NCBI RefSeq assembly: GCF_038246755.1 | Contig: NZ_CP134706.1 | Coordinates: forward strand, 4,030,001-4,094,000 | Length of the DNA stretch: 64,000 bases | Direction: 5' to 3' | From: Micromonospora sp. FIMYZ51 | GTDB taxonomy: Bacteria; Actinomycetota; Actinomycetes; Mycobacteriales; Micromonosporaceae | Part shown: piece by piece, positions 1-9,088 of the stretch | Position numbering within the stretch: the first letter of the stretch is position 1 | Layout: every line of letters starts with the position of its first letter | The notes under the pieces: generated by a model | What the model was told of the DNA's origin: nothing | Seen by the model: the letters and a program-made list of their open reading frames with translations, nothing else | The model's database searches: none | Program-made: the position numbers and the translations under genes

Positions 1-642
1 AACCTGTCCTTCGCGCAGGCCGCCGCCATGCCCGTCTCCGGGATGACGGCGCTGCGCGCGGTCCGCGACAGCGGCCAGGTGCGCCCTGGTCACCGGGTGC
101 TGGTCATCGGCGCCTCCGGCGGCGTCGGCGCCCATGCCGTGCAGATCGCCAAGGCGTACGGGGCGAGCGTGACCGGAGTCTGCGCCCCGGAGAAGACCGA
201 GTTCGTCCGCTCCCTCGGTGCCGACGACGTGCTCGACTACACCCGTGCGGAGATCGACCGGGACGGTCCGGTCCACGACGTGGTCATCGACACCGGCGGC
301 AACCGCCCACTGTCGTTGCTGCGGCGTGCGCTCACCCCGCGCGGAACGCTGGCGATGGTCGGCGGCGACTGGACCAAGGGCCCGCTGCTCGGCGGATACG
401 GCCGGCAGATATTCGGGGCGCCGCTGCTGTCCACAGTCCTCCGCCAACGGCTGCGCGCCGTCAGCGCCGTGGAACGCACCGAGGATCTCGACGAGTTGAG
501 TGACCTCGTCGGCTCCGGTGCGCTGATCCCACCGGTCGACCGCAGCTATCCGCTCACCGAGGCGGCGGCGGCACTGCGCCACTTCACCGACGGCCGCCCC
601 GCCGGCAAGGTCGTCATCACCGTCGACCCGCACGACGCCTGA
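1..642 (+). CDS. Zinc-type alcohol dehydrogenase / quinone oxidoreductase (MDR), C-terminal part
   Basis: The frame is open from the first base of the window, so this is the 3' part (213 codons) of a longer gene that starts outside. The visible part begins in the hinge before the Rossmann fold and carries the NAD(P)-binding motif GASGGVGAHAVQIAKA, followed by a conserved LGADDVLDY segment, as in medium-chain dehydrogenase/reductases that reduce quinones or enones. The C-terminal region (PAGKVVITV) is the usual end of this family. The catalytic domain is outside the window, so zinc dependence and substrate cannot be judged. It converges on the subtilase gene, with a strong hairpin between them. 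Confidence 0.85.
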   Translation, partial: NLSFAQAAAMPVSGMTALRAVRDSGQVRPGHRVLVIGASGGVGAHAVQIAKAYGASVTGVCAPEKTEFVRSLGADDVLDYTRAEIDRDGPVHDVVIDTGGNRPLSLLRRALTPRGTLAMVGGDWTKGPLLGGYGRQIFGAPLLSTVLRQRLRAVSAVERTEDLDELSDLVGSGALIPPVDRSYPLTEAAAALRHFTDGRPAGKVVITVDPHDA

Positions 643-664
643 CCCGTGGGCCGACGTGGCCTGG

Positions 665-697
665 CGGTCCCACCCGGCCCGACACCGGGTGGGACCG
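665..697. terminator. Bidirectional terminator hairpin
   Basis: A perfect 13-bp stem (CGGTCCCACCCGG at 665-677 with its complement at 685-697) closes a 7-nt loop. It lies exactly between the convergent dehydrogenase and subtilase genes. There is no T-run, as is common in GC-rich actinobacteria. Confidence 0.7.
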
Positions 698-750
698 CAC
701 CGGGCTCGGCGAGACCGGCAACAGGGCGGTGGCGACGAGGCCGGCCTCGG

Positions 751-2088
751 TCAGGAGGACGGCACGTACAACATCTTGTCGGTGGTGTTGGGCCGGGTCT
801 CGAAGACCACCCCCGGTGTCGCGTCGGCAAGCACCTGGGCGTGTACCTGGGCCGGGGTCCAGGTCGGATTCGCGGCGAGGATCAGGGCGGCGGCACCGGC
901 CACGTGCGGCGCGGCCATCGAGGTGCCGGTCCTCGTCGCCACGGCGGTGTCGTTGACGTATCCGGCCGAGACGATGCTCTGTCCGGGGGCGAACAGATCC
1001 ACGCACGGACCCTGGTTGCTCAGCCAGGCGGCACCGTCGTCCGACCAGGTCGACCCGACGGTGAGCACCGCCGGAATGAAGGCCGGCGTCTTCGAGCAGG
1101 CGTCGCCGGCGTCGTTGCCGGCCGAGGCGACCACGGTCACCCCCGAGTTGATCAACCCGGTGGTCGCGACCTCGTAGGCGCCGGGGTTGAGCGAGGTCAA
1201 CAGGCCGAAGCTCATGTTGGCCACGGCGGGACGCTGCGCGTTCGCGGTGACCCAGTCGATCGCCTGGGTGGTCGTGGCGATGTCGCCGGTGGCGTCGCAC
1301 GCCCAGACCCGCACCGCGACCAGGGTGACGTTCTTGGCGACCCCGTACGTCGTGCCGCCCAGGGTGCCGGCGACGTGGCTACCGTGTCCGTAGCAGTCGT
1401 CCGCGGCACCACCGTCCACCACGTCGATGCCGTTGACGACCCGGCCGCCGAAGTCCTGGTGGGTGAAACGGATGCCGGAGTCGATGACGTACGCGTGCAC
1501 GCCCTGCCCGCCCGAGGAAGGGTAGCTGAACGAATTGTCCAACGGCAGCTGGCGCTGATCGACCCGGTCCAGCCCCCACGACGGCGGGTTCGGCTGCGTA
1601 CCCGACGGGGTGGCGAATGTCGCGGCGTCCGCCAACCGCACCCGACGGTTCTGCTCGACGAAGGCCACCGACTCGTCGGCGGCGATCCGCCTGGCCGCCG
1701 CCTCGCTGGTCCGGATGGTGAAGCCACGCAGGGCCGCTGCGTAGCGGTGCTCGACCGTGCCGCCGTGCCGGCCGGCCAGCGCGGCTGCGGCCCGCTCGAC
1801 CGCCGCTGCGGACGCGCGACGAGCCGCTGCGGACATGGTGCCGCGCGGCACCTGGCCGTCCCGCGCCAGCACGCCGCTGTCCCTGAGCACGACACTGTCC
1901 TTCAGCACCACGATGTAGCTGCCCGGCACCGCGCTGGGCGCGCCGGCACCGACGATCGTGGCGGACTCCGCCGCCGCGGGTGCGGCGACGCCGACCAGCG
2001 ACGCCGCCGCGACCGCGACGGCTACCGCCGTCGCGGCGAGCCGCCGTGAGATGATCTGCCCTGGCGAGTGGACCTGCGGTAACCGCAT
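751..2088 (-). CDS. Secreted subtilisin-family (S8) serine protease
   Basis: Predicted protein of 445 aa. A signal peptide with an Arg pair and Ala-rich core ending in AAPAAA occupies about residues 1-40. An inhibitor-I9-like propeptide follows (SYIVVLKDSVV to VAFVEQNRRVRL, about 56-153). The peptidase domain carries the full triad: Asp203 in VIDSG, His235 in GHGSHVAGT and Ser390 in GTSMAAPHVAG, as in proteinase-K-like enzymes. I chose the ATG at 2088 because GGAAGGG lies about 6 nt upstream; a longer frame to 2184 would push the signal peptide inside. There is no extra C-terminal domain. The protein probably digests extracellular protein after propeptide removal. Confidence 0.93.
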   Translation of the reverse strand: MRLPQVHSPGQIISRRLAATAVAVAVAAASLVGVAAPAAAESATIVGAGAPSAVPGSYIVVLKDSVVLRDSGVLARDGQVPRGTMSAAARRASAAAVERAAAALAGRHGGTVEHRYAAALRGFTIRTSEAAARRIAADESVAFVEQNRRVRLADAATFATPSGTQPNPPSWGLDRVDQRQLPLDNSFSYPSSGGQGVHAYVIDSGIRFTHQDFGGRVVNGIDVVDGGAADDCYGHGSHVAGTLGGTTYGVAKNVTLVAVRVWACDATGDIATTTQAIDWVTANAQRPAVANMSFGLLTSLNPGAYEVATTGLINSGVTVVASAGNDAGDACSKTPAFIPAVLTVGSTWSDDGAAWLSNQGPCVDLFAPGQSIVSAGYVNDTAVATRTGTSMAAPHVAGAAALILAANPTWTPAQVHAQVLADATPGVVFETRPNTTDKMLYVPSS

Positions 2089-2247
2089 CTGCCGCCCTTC
2101 CGGCCGACCCCCGTTGCGGTCCCCGCTGTTCCGCAGCTGAACGGGAGCATCGACCAACGGCGATGCTATCCGGCTACGGCGCATCCCGCCGCCCGGCAGA
2201 ACGCGCAGCGCACCAACTGACCACAGCGCCGCGACGGCCAGGCCCGG

Positions 2248-3797
<1,550 letters not shown>

Positions 3798-3928
3798 CTG
3801 CCACGCAGCGCCGCCCGCATCACCATGCGAGCTGCGCGGGCAGCGCAAGGCAGCACGGCGCGGGCGCGGGTCACGGGTAGCAGCGCGGGAACAAAAGTCC
3901 GTGGCGCCGAGGGCTACCGGACGACAAG

Positions 3929-4969
3929 ATGCCCGGCATGGCTGTTGGTCGTAACGACGGGCCGGGGCGGCCAGCGCCGGGGCCGGAGCAGCCAGCACCG
4001 GGGCCGGAGCAGCCAGCACCGGGGCCGGAGCAGCCAGCATCGGAGCCGGAGCGGCCAGCACCGCAGCCAGAGCGCCGAGCGGCGGAGCCGGAACGCCGAG
4101 CGTCAGAGCCGGAGCCGGAGCAGCCAGCACCGCAGCCAGAGCGCCGAGCGGCGGAGCCGGAGCGCCGAGCATCGGAGCCGGGGCCGGAGCCGGGGCCGGG
4201 GCCGGGGCCGGGGCCGGAGCCGGGGCCGGGGCCGGAGCAGCCAGCATCGGGGGTGGGGACGGGGTTGCTGGTGCGGGCGCGACGGCTGTGGGTCGAGTTG
4301 GCCGGCGTACCGATGATCTTTCCTGCTCGGGGCGTCGCTGTGGCGGTGTCGGCACGATCGCTGCTCTGCCCGCCGGACTGGGTCGGGATCGTCGCCCTGG
4401 GCGACGCGGCGATCAGCACGGTACCCGTCGACGGTTTCGCGCAGGTTGTCCGGAAGGCGCTGGACAACCTGCCGGTCACGGCGATGACCGATCCCGAGCG
4501 GCTGGCCGCGCTACTGCCCGTCGAAGAGGTACTCGGGCCCGCGACGCTCGCCTACTGCGACGAGCACGGCTTCCGACCGTACGCGAAGGGCATGCCGCCG
4601 GAGCGACTGCCCGGCGGCCATCCGGATCTCGCCGATCTCCTGGCCTCCGTCCCGACCGACGAGGCCGACGAGTGCGGGCTGGCCGAGATCACCTCTCCGG
4701 CCTTCGTCATCCGTGCCGGTACCCGTGTCGTGGCGGCGGCCGGTTACCGGCACTGGCCGGGGCAGGTGGCTCACCTGAGTGTGCTTACCGCGCCGGACCA
4801 GCGTAGGCGGGGCCTGGCCCGGGTCGTCGCCAGCGCGGCGGTGGCGGAGAGCCTGACCAATCGGATGCTGCCGCAATGGCGGGCTCGACCGGAACCGTCG
4901 CGTCGGGTGGCGCGGGCGCTCGGCTTCCGGGAACTCGGCGCCCAGTTGAGTGTTCGCCTCGGCGGCTGA
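3929..4969 (+). CDS. GNAT-type N-acetyltransferase with repetitive Pro/Glu/Ala-rich N-terminus
   Basis: The C-terminal part (about residue 111 on) looks like a GNAT-fold acetyltransferase of the type seen in actinobacteria. It has VVAAAGYRHWPGQVAHLSVL followed by the acetyl-CoA loop QRRRGLARVV and a terminal ARALGFRELG. Residues about 10-110 are tandem PAPGPEQ / PQPERRAAEPERRASE units encoded by a 21-bp-type DNA repeat. The true start is uncertain. ATG 3929 has no ribosome site, while GTG 4253 and GTG 4271 (the latter preceded by GGGACGGGG) would exclude the repeat and give a normal-length GNAT. The substrate is unknown. Confidence 0.7.
   Translation: MPGMAVGRNDGPGRPAPGPEQPAPGPEQPAPGPEQPASEPERPAPQPERRAAEPERRASEPEPEQPAPQPERRAAEPERRASEPGPEPGPGPGPGPEPGPGPEQPASGVGTGLLVRARRLWVELAGVPMIFPARGVAVAVSARSLLCPPDWVGIVALGDAAISTVPVDGFAQVVRKALDNLPVTAMTDPERLAALLPVEEVLGPATLAYCDEHGFRPYAKGMPPERLPGGHPDLADLLASVPTDEADECGLAEITSPAFVIRAGTRVVAAAGYRHWPGQVAHLSVLTAPDQRRRGLARVVASAAVAESLTNRMLPQWRARPEPSRRVARALGFRELGAQLSVRLGG
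3970..4250. repeat. GC-rich tandem repeat (21-bp-type units)
   Basis: Units of the type GGGGCCGGAGCAGCCAGCACC repeat with drift across about 280 bp, then collapse to a short GGGGCC/GGAGCC series near 4180-4235. All three plus frames and parts of the minus frames stay open, so openness alone does not prove translation. Confidence 0.85.
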
Positions 4970-4993
4970 CCCCGTCCCAGCGTCACCGCCAGC

Positions 4994-5104
4994 GTGAACC
5001 CCCGCGCGAACCCCCGTGAGAACTCCCGTGAGAACCCCCGCGCGAACCCCGTGAGAACTCCCGCGCGAACTCCGCGCGAACTCCGCGAGAACTCCGCGAG
5101 AATC
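4994..5104. repeat. Degenerate short tandem repeat, intergenic
   Basis: GCGAACCCCCGTGAGAACTCC-like units of about 10 and 20 bp follow one another between the acetyltransferase stop and the next gene. They alternate GAGAAC and GCGAAC cores. The function is unknown; the pattern looks like slippage growth. Confidence 0.7.
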
Positions 5105-5207
5105 CTCGCCGACACGGCCCAGCGGCAGACTGCCACAGATCGTCGGGCTGTCACGAATCCACCTTGGCCGGTGTCTGATGCCCGGAACCGGCAGTCGAGG
5201 AGGAGAG

Positions 5208-5819
5208 ATGACCAGGATCCCGAAAACTGAGATCACCGGCGTCAAGGGTGCGCTGGTGAAGCGGGTGGCCAAGAAGATGCTCGGCGAGGTGCCCGAGCCC
5301 CTGGGCGTGATGTGGCACCACCAAGGGGTGCTCGCCGCCACCATGGGGCTGGGTCGTAAGGCAAACAAGTGGAACGAGTGCGACAAGGACCTGAAGTCGT
5401 ACGCCCACATGGCGGTGGCGTCCCTGGTCGGCTGCTCGTTCTGCCTCGACATGGGCTACTTCCAGGCCCGCAACGAGGGGCTGGACCTGGTCAAGGCCCG
5501 TGAGATACCCCGGTGGCGCGAGTCGGAGGTCTTCACGCCACTGGAGCGTGACGTCCTGACGTACGCCGAGGCGATGTCGCAGACGCCGCCGACGGTGACC
5601 GACGAGCTTTCCGGCCGACTACTCAAGCGACTGGGCGCCCCGGCACTTCTCGAACTGACCGCGTTCGTCGCGGCTGCGAACCTCGCCGCGCGGATGAACG
5701 TCGCTCTCGGTATCGAGGCGCAGGGATTCGCCACCTCGTGCGGCCTACCGCCGCTGGCCCAGCCCCGCACCCAGTCCATGCCCCAGGCGGGGTCGTCCGG
5801 CACGCCGTCGCGGGCCTGA
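5208..5819 (+). CDS. Carboxymuconolactone decarboxylase (CMD/AhpD-like) family protein
   Basis: Predicted protein of 203 aa. The CMD core contains the paired-cysteine motif GCSFCLDMG (CxxC) with SYAHMAVASLVG upstream and a following helical region (LTYAEAMSQTPPTVTDELSG). This arrangement is typical of AhpD-like alkylhydroperoxidase-core proteins, in which the CxxC carries out thiol redox chemistry. The ATG at 5208 has an excellent GAGGAGGAG site 4-5 nt upstream, so the longer frame is rejected. The stop codon falls inside the first copy of a 58-bp tandem duplication. Substrate and redox partner are unknown. Confidence 0.88.
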   Translation: MTRIPKTEITGVKGALVKRVAKKMLGEVPEPLGVMWHHQGVLAATMGLGRKANKWNECDKDLKSYAHMAVASLVGCSFCLDMGYFQARNEGLDLVKAREIPRWRESEVFTPLERDVLTYAEAMSQTPPTVTDELSGRLLKRLGAPALLELTAFVAAANLAARMNVALGIEAQGFATSCGLPPLAQPRTQSMPQAGSSGTPSRA

Positions 5820-5925
5820 GCCAACGAGACCCGACCAGACCGATGAGCCGGCGCACGCGGCGGCGACGCGGGCCTGAGCGAACGAGACCCGACCAGACCG
5901 ATCGGCCGGCGGACGCGCGGCGACG
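5810..5925. repeat. 58-bp tandem duplication over a gene end
   Basis: Two copies (about 5810-5867 and 5868-5925) of GCGGGCCTGAGCCAACGAGA plus following bases differ at only a few positions. The first copy supplies the last codons and TGA of the CMD-family gene; the second is intergenic. Confidence 0.8.
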
Positions 5926-6010
5926 CCTCCGCCGGCCCGAGCCGCGCCGTCGCCCAGGCGTGCGGTGTGCGCTGGACAGGCGGGTCGAGAGTGGACTTGA
6001 TCAACCCGGG

Positions 6011-6571
6011 ATGATTGTCGGCATGCGGGACACCGTCGCCATCGCGTTGATCACGTCACTTTCCACGTTGACCGCCGCCGGGCTCACCGGGCTGGTCACC
6101 GCGCTGACCGTGCGCCGGCAGGTCGCCGGGCAACTCGCCGCCGCCCGGGAGGAGCGCGCCGAGCAGCGTACGCTCCGCCGGCAGCAGGCCCGACGGGAGA
6201 CGTACGTAGGCTTCCTGGCCGCCTGCGACCGGGCGTACCGGGCATTGGACACCGGCTGGGTGGGTGTGGAGACCGCGCCGGGTGAGGAGTCGCCGTACCC
6301 GACGCTGCGCACGCTCGACGAGGCGTACAACCTGGTGCTGTTGGCGGGCCCGGATCCGGTCGCCGAGGCCGCCGGGCGCACCGTGCGCAGCATCAACGAG
6401 GAGTACGCCAAGCAGCGCCACCTCCACCGGGAGCAGGCCACGGAGCCGGGCGTCCTGGCCACCCGTCACCGCCCCGAGCACCTGACCGCACTCCGGGAGC
6501 GCACCACCCACCGCAACGCCTTCACCGCCGCCGCCCGTACCGCTCTGGATCTCCCCACCCTGACTGGTTGA
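6011..6571 (+). CDS. Hypothetical protein with one N-terminal membrane segment
   Basis: Predicted protein of 186 aa. Residues about 5-30 form a hydrophobic segment (VAIALITSLSTLTAAGLTGL), followed by an Arg/Glu/Gln-rich, probably coiled-coil helix (AAAREERAEQRTLRRQQARR) and a soluble helical tail. This resembles membrane-anchored actinobacterial proteins of unknown role. The start is uncertain: ATG 6011 is used, and ATG 6023 would also keep the membrane helix. The open frame continues upstream to 5738, but that part overlaps the previous gene and looks non-coding. Confidence 0.7.
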   Translation: MIVGMRDTVAIALITSLSTLTAAGLTGLVTALTVRRQVAGQLAAAREERAEQRTLRRQQARRETYVGFLAACDRAYRALDTGWVGVETAPGEESPYPTLRTLDEAYNLVLLAGPDPVAEAAGRTVRSINEEYAKQRHLHREQATEPGVLATRHRPEHLTALRERTTHRNAFTAAARTALDLPTLTG

Positions 6572-6573
6572 TC

Positions 6574-6620
6574 ATGAGGTTAGCGGCGAAGTCGATCTCC
6601 TCAGCTGCCGCCAACCTCAT
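6574..6620. terminator. Terminator-like inverted repeat
   Basis: ATGAGGTTAGCGGC (6574-6587) pairs with GCCGCCAACCTCAT (6607-6620) with one mismatch across a 19-nt loop. It lies between convergent genes. Confidence 0.55.
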
Positions 6621-6647
6621 GGTCAACAGCGCTCGGCGGGTTGCGGG

Positions 6648-7601
6648 TCAGCGCTCTCGGAGGAGGCGAAATCCGAGGTCGTCGTTGCGTACGAAACACT
6701 GACCGCGCCCCCGGTAAGCGGCCCGGGCGCGCACCCAGTGGTGGCGCCAGGATCCGCCGCGACAGATCCGGACCGCGCCCGGATCGTCGGAGCCGGGACG
6801 GGTGTCCGGATGTGGGTACGGGGTCGCCGGGCTGGCCGTCCACTCGAAGACGTTTCCCGACAGGTCGTGGCAGCCCGCTACGGAGACGCCGGCCGTGAAG
6901 ACCCCGACCGGCGTGGTCGTGCGTACGTGCAGTTCGAAGGTGTTCGCCGCCGAGGGATCAAACGAGTCCCCGTACGGAAAAGCCCGGCCGCCGGAGGCGG
7001 CTGCCGCCTCCCACTCGTACTCCGACGGTAGCCGGATGACTGTGCCGGTGACCTCGGACAGCCAGGCGCAGTACGCCTCGGCCTCGTAGACGCTGACGCC
7101 GACCACCGGCTGGCCAGGTTGGTTGAGCCGACTGTCGTCCCAGTAACCGGGCGCCCGTGGCGGCCCGGAACCGTAGATCGCGGCGAGCGCGTCGGTGATC
7201 TCCACGTCGGACATGGCGGTCAGTTTGACCATGCTGACGGCCTGGTGCAGGGTCGCGGCGCCGGTGCGCAGCATCTCGACGGGCAGTTGCGGATGACGGC
7301 GGAGGTTGTCCCGCTTCTTGATCCACTCCGCGCCGATGATCTCGGCGAGTCCCTCGCCACGACGCCAGCGCCGGGCCGCGTCCGTACGCCACCAACGATC
7401 GTCCCGGTAGCCGCCGGCCGCGATGAAGCTTGCGTACTCCGCGTTGGTGACCGGGGTCCGGGCGAGTTCGAAGCTGGGCAAAGACACCGTGTGCACGGGC
7501 CGTTCCAGCGGATACGGGCTGTCGTCTGCCCCGATCCGCCAACTGCCGGCCGGCGGCACGCCGACGTCCTTGCTGGAGAGCCGACGGGCCCCGGTAGGCA
7601 C
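6648..7601 (-). CDS. SUMF1 / formylglycine-generating-enzyme-fold protein lacking the catalytic cysteines
   Basis: Predicted protein of 317 aa covering a full FGE-sulfatase (SUMF1/EgtB/PvdO) fold. Signatures are RTPVTNAEYASFI, GVSVYEAEAYCAWLSE, RLPSEYEWEAAA, DLSGNVFEWT, CRGGSW and the terminal DLGFRLLRE. In true formylglycine-generating enzymes two cysteines follow the RGGS motif. Here that segment reads GGSWRHHWVRARAAYRG with no cysteine, so sulfatase activation is unlikely. The fold is shared with non-heme iron oxygenases, ergothioneine enzymes and binding proteins, and the role here is open. The gene is divergent from a membrane protein across two matching palindromes. Confidence 0.85.
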   Translation of the reverse strand: MPTGARRLSSKDVGVPPAGSWRIGADDSPYPLERPVHTVSLPSFELARTPVTNAEYASFIAAGGYRDDRWWRTDAARRWRRGEGLAEIIGAEWIKKRDNLRRHPQLPVEMLRTGAATLHQAVSMVKLTAMSDVEITDALAAIYGSGPPRAPGYWDDSRLNQPGQPVVGVSVYEAEAYCAWLSEVTGTVIRLPSEYEWEAAAASGGRAFPYGDSFDPSAANTFELHVRTTTPVGVFTAGVSVAGCHDLSGNVFEWTASPATPYPHPDTRPGSDDPGAVRICRGGSWRHHWVRARAAYRGRGQCFVRNDDLGFRLLRER

Positions 7602-7675
7602 CGACCTATCCGCCTACCGGGACAGTGGGCGGATCGCCTCGCGCACCGCCCCACGATCGACCGTCGATGGTCACG

Positions 7676-7734
7676 CTCGTTCCAGGAACGAGTGGCATCC
7701 TCGCGACGCTGAGGCCACTCGTTCGCGTAACGAG
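7676..7734. promoter_or_regulatory. Twin operator-like palindromes between divergent genes
   Basis: Two 17-bp palindromes share identical arms, CTCGTT-N5-AACGAG: 7676-7692 (spacer CCAGG) and 7718-7734 (spacer CGCGT). They start 42 bp apart, about four helical turns, in the region between the SUMF1-like gene and the membrane protein gene. The flanks are also mutually inverted (AACGAGTGG and CCACTCGTT). This is what a pair of cooperating dimer sites would look like. No candidate regulator gene is adjacent. Confidence 0.65.
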
Positions 7735-7857
7735 CACGATCTTGCCCAACACCCGGCCGGTCAGCGGAGCGCGCTCGACGGGCAGCGGCGTGGTGGGGAT
7801 CGATCGTAGACTCCCCGGACCGCGCCGTCGAAGTGCACCAGGTCGGGGAGGATGTTC

Positions 7858-8928
7858 GTGGCGAGTGACGGGAACGAGACCGGCGGGGCCGCACCTGCGC
7901 CCGACGTCGAGGTGCTGCCGGCCCGCCGAGGCAGGCGCCGGATCCTGGTCCTCGGGGCCGTGGCGACGGTGGTGGCGGTGGCGGCAGGTATGACCGTGTG
8001 GATCGTTGGACGGGGACCGGAGAGCGTCGGTCCGGGCGACCCACCAGACTCGGCACCCACCCGATTCGACCCCGGCCAGCAACTGATCCGCCTCGGCCCA
8101 CTCCCTGGCCCCGCCCGCCAGGTCAGCTACACGACAGAGCTGGACATGCACGTCCTCACCGTGGCCGGACGACCCGATGTCCCCTTCGATCGCAACGACA
8201 GGTACCCGCCCGACTCAAACTGGCGCGTCGAGGTCATGATGGCAGCGCGAGACGCCGATGTTCATCGTTACGATCGGGAGTACGACGAGGAAGCCGGATG
8301 GCACGTCCCGGGTGGTTCGGTCGCACCGGTGCGTGGTCGTCCCGCCAGGCAGAACGAAGGCGGGATTCTGTCCTGGGAGTACGCGCCGGACGCGTGGATG
8401 CGGATTTCGGCCTCCGGTGTTGACCAGCCCCACGATCTCGCGCGTCGGGTGGCCGAAGGCATTCGCTGGGAGACGACGCCACTGGCCCTGCCGATCCAGA
8501 CGATGGCACTGCCCGACGGTGCCGTGCTCGGCGGCGCGGCGCTGCGCTGGGCCGACGACGAGTCGGTGAAGGACTACGCCTACGCCCAGTACCTGCTCAA
8601 GCCGATCAAGGATCACGACGGCAGCCCGGAGCCCGACTTCATGATTGGCATCAGCGCCCAGAGCGTCGCCGACGGCAGAGACAACCGCACCGACGACGTC
8701 ACCGTGTCGGGCCGTCCCGGCACCGCGATCGATTGGGCCAGGACGGACCCAGCGGTCTATCGGGTAGGGAAGTTTCCCGGCGGCTGCACCGAGTGTGTCG
8801 CGGAGGTACACATCATGAGCCGGCGCGCCAACGAGGCGGTGGGCGGTCGCGACAAGGCGCTGAAGTTGGCGGCCTCGATCCGACTGGCCGACGGCCACGA
8901 CGACCCTGCCCGATGGCGAGCACGCTGA
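7858..8928 (+). CDS. Membrane-anchored hypothetical protein, extracytoplasmic domain
   Basis: Predicted protein of 356 aa. The topology is a short cytoplasmic tail with an RRGRRR stop, one transmembrane helix (ILVLGAVATVVAVAAGMTVW, about residues 30-50), then about 300 external residues with no family I recognise. Two cysteines in FPGGCTECVAEVH form a CxxC near the C-terminus. GTG 7858 is preferred because GGGGAGG ends 6 nt before it; ATG 7852 abuts the site. It may share regulation with the divergent SUMF1-like gene through the palindromes between them. Confidence 0.8.
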   Translation: MASDGNETGGAAPAPDVEVLPARRGRRRILVLGAVATVVAVAAGMTVWIVGRGPESVGPGDPPDSAPTRFDPGQQLIRLGPLPGPARQVSYTTELDMHVLTVAGRPDVPFDRNDRYPPDSNWRVEVMMAARDADVHRYDREYDEEAGWHVPGGSVAPVRGRPARQNEGGILSWEYAPDAWMRISASGVDQPHDLARRVAEGIRWETTPLALPIQTMALPDGAVLGGAALRWADDESVKDYAYAQYLLKPIKDHDGSPEPDFMIGISAQSVADGRDNRTDDVTVSGRPGTAIDWARTDPAVYRVGKFPGGCTECVAEVHIMSRRANEAVGGRDKALKLAASIRLADGHDDPARWRAR

Positions 8929-9051
8929 GTGTTTCGTTCGCCCCGCTCTGCTCCGCAGCTGTCACTCGGCGGATGAGTGCCAGAGTGGAATGATGAGCCC
9001 GCTGACTGCGCGATCTGCCGATGGGGGCAACGGGTGAGCCGGTGCCGGTCC

Positions 9052-9077
9052 GGGCCGGAGCGGGTGCGCTCCGGCCC
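9052..9077. terminator. Bidirectional terminator hairpin
   Basis: GGGCCGGAGCG (9052-9062) and CGCTCCGGCCC (9067-9077) form a perfect 11-bp stem around a GGTG loop between convergent genes. Confidence 0.7.
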
Positions 9078-9088
9078 AGCACTCGGGC

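Noticed and set aside
646..2049. 467-codon plus-strand frame over the subtilase gene
   Set aside because: It is the antisense shadow of a gene with a full catalytic triad and has no recognisable domain.
6648..7601. Formylglycine-generating enzyme (sulfatase activator)
   Set aside because: The two catalytic cysteines after RGGS are missing, and the sulfatase-like protein at 31246 is not near it.
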